The translations under genes and the position numbers were made by a program. The notes below the pieces were generated by a model. The model searched no databases. It saw only the letters and a list, made by a program, of their open reading frames with translations, and was not told the origin of the DNA. Below, in pieces: positions 18,377 through 26,284 of a stretch of 64,000 nt of DNA. The stretch's first letter is position 1, and each line of letters begins with the position of its first letter. Origin of the DNA: DTU015 sp964641455 (GTDB lineage: Bacteria > Bacillota > Sulfobacillia > Fermentithermobacillales > Fermentithermobacillaceae); NCBI GenBank assembly GCA_964641455.1, contig CAZXLH010000010.1, forward strand, positions 1 through 64,000, written 5' to 3'.

Positions 18377-18790
18377 ATGAAGTTAGTTCCTAAGGGCGCC
18401 AAAGGCGCTAAGATTATTAATGTTACCAAAAATACCCTGGCTTCTGTTACTGGCAGCGGATCGGTAGATGTGTTTTCCACTCCGAATTTGGTGCTACTCA
18501 TGGAAGAGGCTTGTGTTGAAGCGATTAAGGATTACCTTGAAGATGGCGAAACTACAGTAGGGACGTTGGTTAATATTAGCCATTTGGCAGCTACACCCCC
18601 TGGACTCAAGGTGACAGCTACTGCTATACTAACTCACGTTGAAGGAAGGAAACTTGTATTTGAAGTAGCCGCCTTTGACGATATAGAAAAAGTGGGTGAA
18701 GGCACCCATGAAAGGTTTTTGGTTAATCGAGAAAAATTCACCGCAAAATCTCTTCGCAAGAAAGATATCCACAAGGAAAAACATATATAG
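18377..18790 (+). CDS. FlK-like hotdog-fold thioesterase
   Basis: The product of about 137 residues resembles the fluoroacetyl-CoA thioesterase-like (FlK) family of hotdog-fold acyl-CoA thioesterases. Supporting segments are VFSTPNLVLLMEEACVEAI, TVGTLVNISHLAATPPG and VEGRKLVFEVAAFDD. In FlK the catalytic residues are T, E and H; here T (STPNLV), E (MEEAC) and H (ISHLAATP) are all present in the expected order. Most relatives do not act on fluoroacetyl-CoA; the physiological substrate is unknown. The ATG at 18377 is preferred over the in-frame GTG at 18368. Confidence 0.8.
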   Translation: MKLVPKGAKGAKIINVTKNTLASVTGSGSVDVFSTPNLVLLMEEACVEAIKDYLEDGETTVGTLVNISHLAATPPGLKVTATAILTHVEGRKLVFEVAAFDDIEKVGEGTHERFLVNREKFTAKSLRKKDIHKEKHI

Positions 18791-19006
18791 CGTCGAATAG
18801 TGATATCATGGCCTACATATGGTGCCAACAAATGTTCGGGCCAGCTAGTTTTTTGGTTGTGTTGCTATTGGCGCCTAACATAGAGTGTATGGTTCTTAAG
18901 CGAGTACTAGGGAGCCGGTTTGTGTCCATTTGAGGTTGCTGAGCCCGAGTCGATGCCTTTATGCATAAATTGCCGGCTAAATCTTTAAAGCAAGGTGGAA
19001 TTTATC

Positions 19007-19477
19007 TTGAAGTGTCCTTTTTGCGGTTATCTGGATTCAAGGGTGATTGAATCACGGACCACTGAGGAAATGACTGCCGTCAGAAGGCGGCGGGAATGTC
19101 CCAACTGCAGCCGGCGCTTTACCACCTATGAACGCCTTGAAGAGCAGCCCCTGGTAGTCGTCAAAAAGGACGGCAGAAGGGAAACTTTCTCAAGGCAGAA
19201 AATTCTCTCAGGTATGCTTAAGTCTTGTGAGAAAAGGCCAACCCCGCTTGACGTGCTTGAGCGGGCTTCTTTTATGGTTGAAAGGGCCATACGTGAAAGC
19301 GGAAAGGGCGAAGTGACATCTCAGGAAATAGGTGAGCTTGTCATGGAGAGGCTTAGAGAGATTGACGATGTTGCTTATGTTAGGTTTGCATCGGTGTACA
19401 GGGAATTTAGGGACGTAGACGGTTTTCGAAAAGAAGTGGAGCGGATTTTAGCAGAAAGAGGGCAACCTGATAAATAG
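19007..19477 (+). CDS. nrdR: Transcriptional repressor NrdR
   Basis: NrdR is the ATP/dATP-sensing repressor of ribonucleotide reductase genes. The N-terminal zinc ribbon has two CxxC pairs (KCPFCGYLDSRVIESR and RRRECPNCSRRFTTYER), and an ATP-cone follows from about residue 45 (VVVKKDGRRETFSRQKI). The total of about 156 residues is standard. I start it at TTG 19007, since NrdR proteins begin MKCPFCG and AAGGTGG lies 8 bases upstream. It is immediately followed by the ribonucleotide reductase gene, its expected target. I could not recognise a clear NrdR box upstream of either gene. Confidence 0.95.
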   Translation: MKCPFCGYLDSRVIESRTTEEMTAVRRRRECPNCSRRFTTYERLEEQPLVVVKKDGRRETFSRQKILSGMLKSCEKRPTPLDVLERASFMVERAIRESGKGEVTSQEIGELVMERLREIDDVAYVRFASVYREFRDVDGFRKEVERILAERGQPDK

Positions 19478-19531
19478 TGTGTACATATGATTTGCCCGAT
19501 TAGATTTTAAGTTACCGTAGGAGGAAATTGA

Positions 19532-22500
19532 ATGTCGGAAAATGTAGAGATGAGCGAAGCCAAGTTTTCAAAAAATGCTGTTGCAGTGCTCGAGCGACGC
19601 TATCTTCAAAAAGATGAGAATGGAAAAGCCTTTGAAACTCCAGAGCAAATGTTCTGGCGGGTGGCCAGAAATATTGCATTGATGGATATGCTTTACGATC
19701 CACGTATTTATTTGGGTGAGGGGCGGGCCGGGTCAGACGATAAAGGACACAAAGCAAGCCGGGGAGCCGAAACTGACAAAGGGGCAAGCTCTGTCGGTTC
19801 AGGTGCTTACAGTGATGCAGGAAAAGCTCTGGAAAAGCAGACGGTGCAGGGTAAGAAGCCTGGTGCAAGCAAGGGAAAGCACAGTGTTGAGGGTAAAAGT
19901 TCCAAAACTGAATTACCCGGCATAGGCGACAAGGACTGGGCTACTCTTAAGATGGCTTTTGAAAGACTTAAGTCAAACGGGTCAGTTAAAGTCTCCTGGA
20001 ACGAAATGAAGCAGATTACTGTTGCAAGCCAGGATTACATATTGAGAAGGGCTAAAGAGTTCTACCGGTTGATGACTGAATGTAAGTTTATGCCTAACTC
20101 TCCGGCGCTTATGAATGCCGGGCGTGATTTACAGCAACTGTCGGCGTGTTTTGTGCTGCCTGTTGACGATTCAATGAGCAGCATATTTGATTCACTGAAG
20201 CATGCTGCGCTTATTCACCAATCTGGTGGCGGTACCGGTTTTAGTTTTTCCAGGCTGCGGCCCAAGAACGATGTTGTGCGTTCTACAGGCGGCGTCGCGT
20301 CAGGGCCTGTATCTTTTATGAAAGTTTTTAATGCGGCTACTGAAGCGGTAAAGCAAGGTGGAGTGCGCCGCGGTGCCAACATGGGGATATTGCGCATAGA
20401 CCACCCTGATATATTGGAATTTATCACTTGCAAGACTGATACAAAAGAGCTCACTAACTTTAATATTTCAGTAGGCATTACAGAAGAGTTTATGAAGGCA
20501 GTTGAGGCCGGCGAAGACTATGAACTGGTTAATCCCAGAAACGGCAAGGTTACCGGCAAACTCAATGCGAGAGAGGTATTTAAGAAAGTAGTTGACCAGG
20601 CCTGGCGTAACGGCGAGCCTGGAATTGTGTTTCTCGATCGTCTCAACAGGGACAACCCTACACCTGAGATAGGTGAAATTGAGAGCACTAACCCTTGTGT
20701 AGTTGGAGATGCATTGGTTTCAACAGAGTTGGGGTTAGTGCCAATAAGGGAGATCGCCGAGAAATGGTGTGAAGGCGGCCTGAATGTTGCTGTTGACACC
20801 AGGGTGGTGGAGAACTCTGCTTTGGAGGGTACTACCGGTACCGCTGTTGTTTCTGTTTCAGGTGTTGAAATGGCCCCGATTTCAAGAGCTTTCCGCACAG
20901 GGGTCAAGGATGTCGTCAAGATTACGACCAGGCATGGTTTTTCAATCGAAGTTACTCCTGATCATAAAATGATGACCACGCGAGGCTGGGTGCCTGCCGG
21001 GAAACTTCGGCCTGGCAAGGATCGGGTTTTGGTACAGCCCAATCAGACTAAGGTGGGTGCTCCAACTAATGTGACTGCTGGGGTGGATTTTGTTGATTCT
21101 GTTGAACCCTGCGGCCAGAAAGAGGTATTTGACCTCACCGTTCCTTACAGCCATTCATTCATTGCCAATGGATTTGTGGTTTCCAACTGTGGAGAGCAGC
21201 CATTGCTTCCATACGAAGCGTGCTGCCTTGGTTCTATTAATTTAGGTGCTTTCACCAGGTCAGTTTGGGAACTGGATAATTCAGGTGATATTAAGCCTGA
21301 AAGCCTTGTAGACTGGGAAGGCATGGCCGAGGCAGTAGGAACCGGTGTTCATTTCCTGGATAACTTGATCGACGCAAACAAATATCCCTTGCCGGAAATA
21401 GACGACATGGCCCACGGTAACAGGAAGATCGGCCTGGGAGTAATGGGCTGGGCGGATATGCTGCTGGACCTTGGGATTCCATACAATTCCCAAGAAGCTG
21501 TAAAGCTTGCGGAAAAGATTATGAAATTTATTGAAGAAGAATCGGTTAAAGCATCACAAGAACTTGCAGAAACCCGTGGTGTATTCCCCAACTACGAAAA
21601 AAGCATTTATCCCAATAAGGGCATAAAGGTTCGAAATGCCACTACTACGACTATTGCTCCGACCGGCACCATTAGTATTATAGCCGGTGCTTCATCGGGG
21701 ATAGAGCCACTTTTTAGCATAGCTTTTACCAGAAATGTAATGGACAACGATAGGCTTGTAGAAGTAAACCCCGGGTTTGAACGGGTAGCCAGGACAATGG
21801 GCTTTTACACTGATAAGCTTATGGAGAAAATTGCTCAACACGGTTCTGTACATGGTATTTCAGAAGTGCCAGATGATGTGCGCAAGGTTTTCGTTACGGC
21901 TCATGAGATCACTCCTGAGTGGCATATTCAAATGCAGGCGGCGTTCCAGAAGTTTACCCACAATGCCGTTTCAAAGACGGTTAACTTTAGCCATGAGGCT
22001 ACAAGAGAAGATGTAAGAGATGTATTCCTAAAGGCTTATAATCTGGGATGCAAAGGAGTTACAGTATACAGAGACGGAAGCCGGGAAGAGCAGGTGCTGA
22101 CAGTAGGCGCTAAGGATGAGCGTGAGATTGAAGCAGAAGATGCTCAAACCGATTCAGTTTCAAGTAAAAAATCCAGGGTAAATGGAGTTTGGGGTAGGAT
22201 TAGGCCCATTGAACGCCCGAGTACGCTTGAAGGATTTACTACAGCCAAGGAGACGCCTGTAGGTAAGCTGTTTCTTACCTTAAATACTCTCGACGGGCAT
22301 CCGGTTGAGCTCTTCGCCCAGATCGGTAAAGCAGGCAGTGATGTGGCAGCGTTCACTGAAGCTATTGCCAGGATGGTATCTATAGCCCTTAGGTCAGGAG
22401 TGGATCCCCAAGAAATTGCTGATCAGCTTATGGGCATAGGTGGGTCACGAAGCATAGGATTTGGCCCTAACAGGGTCCGTTCGGTTCCTGATGCAATGGG

Positions 22501-22696
22501 GCAGTTTATTGATGAATATGTGAATCACATACAGAAACCTGAAGATGGGCCTGAAGACGAATCACACCCTCATCAAGATGAGTTGCCGCTTCTTCCGGGA
22601 AAGAAGTTCAGCCTTTGCCCAACATGTGGCACATGGAATCTGGTTCACGTGGAAGGGTGCTTGAAGTGCCTGGCGTGTGGGTATAGTGAGTGTTGA
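19532..22696 (+). CDS. nrdJ: Adenosylcobalamin-dependent (class II) ribonucleotide reductase with intein
   Basis: This 1054-residue precursor makes deoxyribonucleotides using adenosylcobalamin, so it works without oxygen. Host motifs include MNAGRDLQQLSACFVLPV (with a redox cysteine), QSGGGTGFSFSRLRP, the NPCGEQPL active-site loop (split by the intein) and TTTIAPTGTISIIAG. The C-terminus ends in a zinc-ribbon-like set of cysteines (CPTCG...CLKCLACG). Two unusual parts are seen: a low-complexity, lysine/serine/glycine-rich segment at residues ~65-130 that interrupts the N-terminal region, and a 164-residue mini-intein at residues 389-552. Removing the intein leaves an 890-residue enzyme. AGGAGG precedes the ATG at 19532. 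It lies 54 bases after nrdR and is probably repressed by it. Confidence 0.95.
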   Translation: MSENVEMSEAKFSKNAVAVLERRYLQKDENGKAFETPEQMFWRVARNIALMDMLYDPRIYLGEGRAGSDDKGHKASRGAETDKGASSVGSGAYSDAGKALEKQTVQGKKPGASKGKHSVEGKSSKTELPGIGDKDWATLKMAFERLKSNGSVKVSWNEMKQITVASQDYILRRAKEFYRLMTECKFMPNSPALMNAGRDLQQLSACFVLPVDDSMSSIFDSLKHAALIHQSGGGTGFSFSRLRPKNDVVRSTGGVASGPVSFMKVFNAATEAVKQGGVRRGANMGILRIDHPDILEFITCKTDTKELTNFNISVGITEEFMKAVEAGEDYELVNPRNGKVTGKLNAREVFKKVVDQAWRNGEPGIVFLDRLNRDNPTPEIGEIESTNPCVVGDALVSTELGLVPIREIAEKWCEGGLNVAVDTRVVENSALEGTTGTAVVSVSGVEMAPISRAFRTGVKDVVKITTRHGFSIEVTPDHKMMTTRGWVPAGKLRPGKDRVLVQPNQTKVGAPTNVTAGVDFVDSVEPCGQKEVFDLTVPYSHSFIANGFVVSNCGEQPLLPYEACCLGSINLGAFTRSVWELDNSGDIKPESLVDWEGMAEAVGTGVHFLDNLIDANKYPLPEIDDMAHGNRKIGLGVMGWADMLLDLGIPYNSQEAVKLAEKIMKFIEEESVKASQELAETRGVFPNYEKSIYPNKGIKVRNATTTTIAPTGTISIIAGASSGIEPLFSIAFTRNVMDNDRLVEVNPGFERVARTMGFYTDKLMEKIAQHGSVHGISEVPDDVRKVFVTAHEITPEWHIQMQAAFQKFTHNAVSKTVNFSHEATREDVRDVFLKAYNLGCKGVTVYRDGSREEQVLTVGAKDEREIEAEDAQTDSVSSKKSRVNGVWGRIRPIERPSTLEGFTTAKETPVGKLFLTLNTLDGHPVELFAQIGKAGSDVAAFTEAIARMVSIALRSGVDPQEIADQLMGIGGSRSIGFGPNRVRSVPDAMGQFIDEYVNHIQKPEDGPEDESHPHQDELPLLPGKKFSLCPTCGTWNLVHVEGCLKCLACGYSEC
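20696..21187 (+). mobile_element. Mini-intein in nrdJ (no homing endonuclease)
   Basis: An in-frame protein intron of 164 residues is inserted between P and C of the NPCGEQPL active-site loop. It begins with Cys (CVVGDALVSTELGLVPIREI, block A), carries block B as TPDHKMMTTRGWV, and ends with block F/G VFDLTVPYSHSFIANGFVVSN followed by the +1 Cys of the extein. No LAGLIDADG or other endonuclease motif fits between the blocks, so it is a splicing-only mini-intein. The residue before the terminal Asn is Ser, where His is usual; known inteins with this change can still splice, often more slowly. Excision is required for active reductase because it separates a catalytic cysteine loop. Confidence 0.92.
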
Positions 22697-23160
22697 GATA
22701 ATTTATTGTTTAGGGCCTGGCTGGTGAGGATTGCTCAAGGCGTGTTTGGCAGGCCGGGTGAATGCCGGAGATAGGTTTACCTGTCACAAGAGCGGTTTCG
22801 ATGGGTGATTCAGGCAGCGTATAACCGTGTGTAGTGTTCTGTACCAGGAGCAAAGAAATAGGGTTATATCCTTTGTGTTTCTTGCCGGTAAGAGATCCGC
22901 TTTCGTTGATATGTGATTCAGTAAGGCAGTTGAATGATGCAAAATGAATGAACAGGTCATGGCAGTGCAGTTGTAGCAGGGAATAGGCACTTGATTGCTG
23001 ACAGGTGCGGGTGTTGCGGTGCTTGTTTCTTAAGGATTAGGAACATGGCCAATGTGTTTGTGCAGGGGCGGGAATGAACCGCCCCTGCTGTTATCAGAAC
23101 TAGATGTAGGATAGATGGCGAATCGGATGGGCTATTCATCCTGCAAGTTTAGAGAACGGC
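22697..23160. other. Intergenic region after nrdJ
   Basis: No gene is seen in this stretch. A strong 10-bp perfect hairpin (GCAGGGGCGG 23062-23071, CCGCCCCTGC 23079-23088) may act as a late terminator, although it has no T-run. The hairpin-repeat array begins just after. Confidence 0.45.
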
Positions 23161-23163
23161 CGG

Positions 23164-23552
23164 ACTGGCTCTGCAGGCGAGCCAGTTGATAGCCTGATAG
23201 CCCGGAAACCCGTCAGAGTGGCTCTGCAGCCGAGCCAGTCAGCAGCGGAAAAGCTCCAAAACCCGTCAGAGTGGCTCTCCAGCCGAGCCAGTTGACAGCC
23301 TGACAGCCCGGAAATCCGTTAGAGTGGCTCTGCAGCCGAGCCAGTCAGCAGCGGAAAAGCTCCAAAACCCGCCAGANNNNNNNNNNNNNNNNNNNNNNNN
23401 NNNNNNNNNNNNNNNNNNNNNNNNNNNNNNNNNNNNNNNNNNNNNNNNNNNNNNNNNNNNNNNNNNNNNNNNNNNNAACCCGTCAGAGTGGCTCTCCAGC
23501 CGAGCCAGTTGACAGCCTGACAGCCCGGAAACCCGTCAGACTGGCTCTGTAC
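23164..23552. repeat. 53-bp tandem hairpin repeats, interrupted by a 100-N gap
   Basis: At least five tandem units of 53 bases are visible. Each has a 21-base core with a hairpin (TGGCTC, 7-base loop, GAGCCA) and a 32-base tail. Two tail types alternate: one containing GACAGCCTGACAGCCC, the other CAGCAGCGGAAAAGCTCC. Both end in AACCCGTCAGA, giving a 106-base higher-order period. The run of N at 23377-23476 is a scaffold gap, and the array is probably longer than shown. The same family occurs inverted at 51.1-51.4 kb and as a single copy at 56.45 kb. There are no unique spacers, so this is not a CRISPR. Confidence 0.85.
23377..23476. other. Assembly gap (100 N)
   Basis: Exactly 100 unknown bases, the conventional size of an unsized scaffold gap. 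It falls inside the tandem hairpin array, which explains why assembly broke here. The true length is unknown. Confidence 0.95.
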
Positions 23553-23934
23553 TAATTAAAGGAACTTTCATTTCAGTGTCGAATATTTGAGTAATTGCGC
23601 ATTATGAACATAATTTTCACTATGTGAAAAAGCCGCAGTTGGTTAGATGAGCAATCAGTGAGAACCAAGGGCATCCAACGATTGATGTGCGTTCCGTACC
23701 ATGCAGTTCCGGGCTCTAGAGAATATGGAACCAGCGATATAGAACCGGCGATATGTAATTGCCGAAGAACTAGTGTGCACAACAGTTGCAACATGGAATG
23801 TCTACCATGAAGCTACGCAACATGGAACATCAGGCTAACATGGAGCTGCCTAACATGGAACTGCTCGACATGGAACATGGAACAGCCCAATGTGGAACTG
23901 CGCAAGTCTTATTTCATAGAAAGGAGAGATTCTA
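23553..23934. repeat. Spacer with CATGGAAC-type short tandem repeats
   Basis: From about 23790 to 23900, five to seven imperfect copies of a ~15-base unit of the form taaCATGGAactgc are strung together just upstream of the aldolase gene. An open frame across it (23786-23977) encodes only the repeat and is not a credible gene. AAAGGAGAG near 23920 is the ribosome binding site for the aldolase. Confidence 0.65.
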
Positions 23935-24813
23935 TTGTTTAAAGGCATTTTCGCTCCGATTCCGACCCCGTTTGTAGACGAAGAGATTGCTTACGGTAAA
24001 CTGGAAGAAAACCTTGCCAGGTGGGGAAACACCGGGCTTTCAGGAATCGTTGTTTTAGGCTCAAACGGAGAACAGCCGTATGTTGACGAGGATGAAAAGG
24101 TCGAACTTTGGGCTCTTGCCCGCAAGCATTTTCCCAAAGACAAGATTGTAATTGCAGGTACAGGGTGTGAAAGCACAAGGGCAACCATAAGGCTCACCAA
24201 AAAAGCGGCTGACGCAGGTGCCCAATCAGCCCTTATCATCTCGCCTCACTACTTCAAAGCTAGCATGAAAGATGATGCCTTGGAGCGGTACTATACAGAC
24301 GTGGCAGACAATTCTCCAATTCCTGTGCTTCTTTACAACATGCCCGGAAACACAGGGCTTAACATGATACCTCCCCTGGTAAAGAGGTTATGCACTCATC
24401 CCAATATCAAGGGTATTAAGGATTCAAGCGGAAACATAGTCCAGATCTCCGAGATCCTAAGGGATGTTCCCGAGGACTTTGCCGTATTCGCAGGTTCAGC
24501 CAGTTTTCTGATGCCTGCCCTGGTAATGGGGGCAAAGGGCGGTACTTTGGCATCGGCCAATATAGTTCCGGATCTGTGTGTGAAAATCTATGATTTAGTC
24601 AACCAGGGTAAACTTGATGAAGCCCGGCCCATACAGAAGAGTATTCTTAAACTCAACTCACTTGTAACAGCCAAATACGGCGTTGCAGGGCTAAAAGCCG
24701 CCTTGGATATGATAGGCTACTTCGGCGGCTTGCCAAGAAGGCCTATTTTGCCAATTGGCGAAAAGGAGAAACAAGAAATCAGGGCTACTCTGGAAGAACT
24801 GGGGCTTGTGTAG
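23935..24813 (+). CDS. DapA-superfamily aldolase, 4-hydroxy-2-oxoglutarate aldolase-like
   Basis: The 292-residue enzyme is a class I (Schiff base) aldolase of the DapA/NAL superfamily. The Schiff-base lysine is in IKGIKDSSGN, and the catalytic tyrosine is in LLYNMPGNTGLN. Where true DapA has GTTGE, this protein has GSNGEQP, and it also has AGTGCEST; both match animal 4-hydroxy-2-oxoglutarate aldolase (HOGA1), which splits that compound into pyruvate and glyoxylate. An aminotransferase of the glyoxylate type two genes downstream supports the idea. Start is TTG 23935 with AAAGGAGAG upstream. A dihydrodipicolinate synthase role is unlikely. Confidence 0.82.
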   Translation: MFKGIFAPIPTPFVDEEIAYGKLEENLARWGNTGLSGIVVLGSNGEQPYVDEDEKVELWALARKHFPKDKIVIAGTGCESTRATIRLTKKAADAGAQSALIISPHYFKASMKDDALERYYTDVADNSPIPVLLYNMPGNTGLNMIPPLVKRLCTHPNIKGIKDSSGNIVQISEILRDVPEDFAVFAGSASFLMPALVMGAKGGTLASANIVPDLCVKIYDLVNQGKLDEARPIQKSILKLNSLVTAKYGVAGLKAALDMIGYFGGLPRRPILPIGEKEKQEIRATLEELGLV

Positions 24814-25034
24814 AAGTTTGAAATTACCTGGAGGCTGTTTCAACGGATTCTGGTGAAGTGCAAGCCGGCCGTATTTGGGTTGCCGTGTTCCGGGTGAATT
24901 AGAAAGCATGCTTTCGAGCGATTGCAGCGGGCACTCCGAGGCCTGGGCCGATGCCACTGATGCGCGTCTGACGTTTTGGGTGCTGCCGCTGCTTGTATTA
25001 AAGATTTGATCCGTATTTTGGAGGAATATAACCT

Positions 25035-25922
25035 GTGATAGTACGTTCAGTTAAAAAAGCAGTGGAAGTGCTGATTGCTGTAGTCGAGGCTTCCGAACCC
25101 GTAACTTTGACCTATGTGGCCACAAACACCGGATTTCCTATAGCCACGGCAAAGCGGCTTTTGGACACTCTTACAAAAACACGCTTGCTTAGCAAGAAGG
25201 ATAAATTATACAGTCCCGGAATTAGGTTGTTTGAAATAGGGAAGAAGGCTGAACAACAAATGGATCTTGTCTCAGCAGCTATGCCTTGCCTTGAAAGGCT
25301 GAGGGATAATGTAGGTGAAAGCGCTAACTTGGCGATTCTTGACAATACAGATGTTATATATGTTGCATCGGTGGAGTCGCCTAGAATGATGAGGACTTTT
25401 ACCGTACCCGGCGCACGCGTACCTGCTCATTGCACGGGCGTAGGAAAAGTTTTGCTGTCAGGGCAATCAGACCTCAAATTACGGGAGTTATACGGAACTT
25501 ATGACTCAAGCCGGCTTTCGGGCACTCCGGATGTTCCGGATTCTTTGGGCTGTCTAGGCTCTATAGAGTTTACAGGGGCTGCAGGCTCCACAGGAGATAC
25601 AGGCTTGACCGAATTTTCGGATTGTTCTGAATGTACAGGCGCTGTGAAACTACAGCGGTTCACCTCGAGAACCATAGTTTCTGTAGATGCGCTTATGGAA
25701 GAAATCAAGAAGGTAAAACAAGCAGGCTATGCTACAGATGATGGTGAAAGGGAAGAGGGAGTAGTGTGTATAGCGGCACCTGTACGGGATTATGCCGGGA
25801 ATATAGTAGCTGCGGTGAGTGTTTCAGGGCCTGCCTCTAGGTTGGATAAAGACGCTTTAGATAAGGCCAGGGCTCATGTAGTTGAGTGTGGCCGGGCAAT
25901 ATCGCGAAACCTTGGGGCATAG
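25035..25922 (+). CDS. IclR family transcriptional regulator with an inserted segment
   Basis: The 295-residue protein has the IclR plan: an N-terminal winged helix-turn-helix (about residues 5-65, PIATAKRLLDTLTKTRLLSK) and a C-terminal ligand-binding domain (ARVPAHCTGVGKVLLS; REEGVVCIAAPVRDYAGNIVAAVSVSGP). IclR regulators usually control neighbouring catabolic genes, here the aldolase and aminotransferase. Between LRELYG and LQRFTSRTI, where relatives have only a few residues, about 45 extra residues rich in Gly, Ser, Thr and Asp are inserted (residues ~157-206). The frame is intact. GTG 25035 follows TTGGAGGA. Confidence 0.87.
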   Translation: MIVRSVKKAVEVLIAVVEASEPVTLTYVATNTGFPIATAKRLLDTLTKTRLLSKKDKLYSPGIRLFEIGKKAEQQMDLVSAAMPCLERLRDNVGESANLAILDNTDVIYVASVESPRMMRTFTVPGARVPAHCTGVGKVLLSGQSDLKLRELYGTYDSSRLSGTPDVPDSLGCLGSIEFTGAAGSTGDTGLTEFSDCSECTGAVKLQRFTSRTIVSVDALMEEIKKVKQAGYATDDGEREEGVVCIAAPVRDYAGNIVAAVSVSGPASRLDKDALDKARAHVVECGRAISRNLGA

Positions 25923-26284
25923 TGTAATAAGAAAGTTGTTGCGTTAGCGGTCAATGAATATGCGGGACTGATTCCGGAAACTTTGCCGGCACAGTGAGGA
26001 AGTTGCGGTCGTATGGATTCTACTTTGAATAGACAAGGTTGGATTGCGAACAGGGTATGTATTGTACTTCAAGTTTGCAAGGCGGTTTCAGAGTAAACTT
26101 AAGGTTACAACCTAATGGTTATATGTTCGAATATTGGGCATGCCTGACAGTTACGGTTATACGCTGGAATATTGGGCATGCCTGACAGTTACGGTTATAT
26201 GCTAGAGATACTTGTCAGAGTAAGCTTCAGGGTAATCTTGCAGATTTATAAATTGCAATCAGAATGAAAGGGGATACATAAAAC
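25923..26284. repeat. Spacer with a 38-bp tandem duplication
   Basis: Two near-identical copies of a 38-base unit lie at about 26117-26154 and 26155-26192, each containing GAATATTGGGCATGCCTGAC; a third partial copy (GGTTATATGCT) follows. The unit includes the palindrome GCATGC. The rest holds no gene. GAAAGGGG near 26265 is the likely ribosome binding site for the next gene. Confidence 0.7.

Noticed and set aside
23164..23552. Possible CRISPR array
   Set aside because: The units are tandem and only two tail types alternate; there are no unique spacers and no cas genes in the window.
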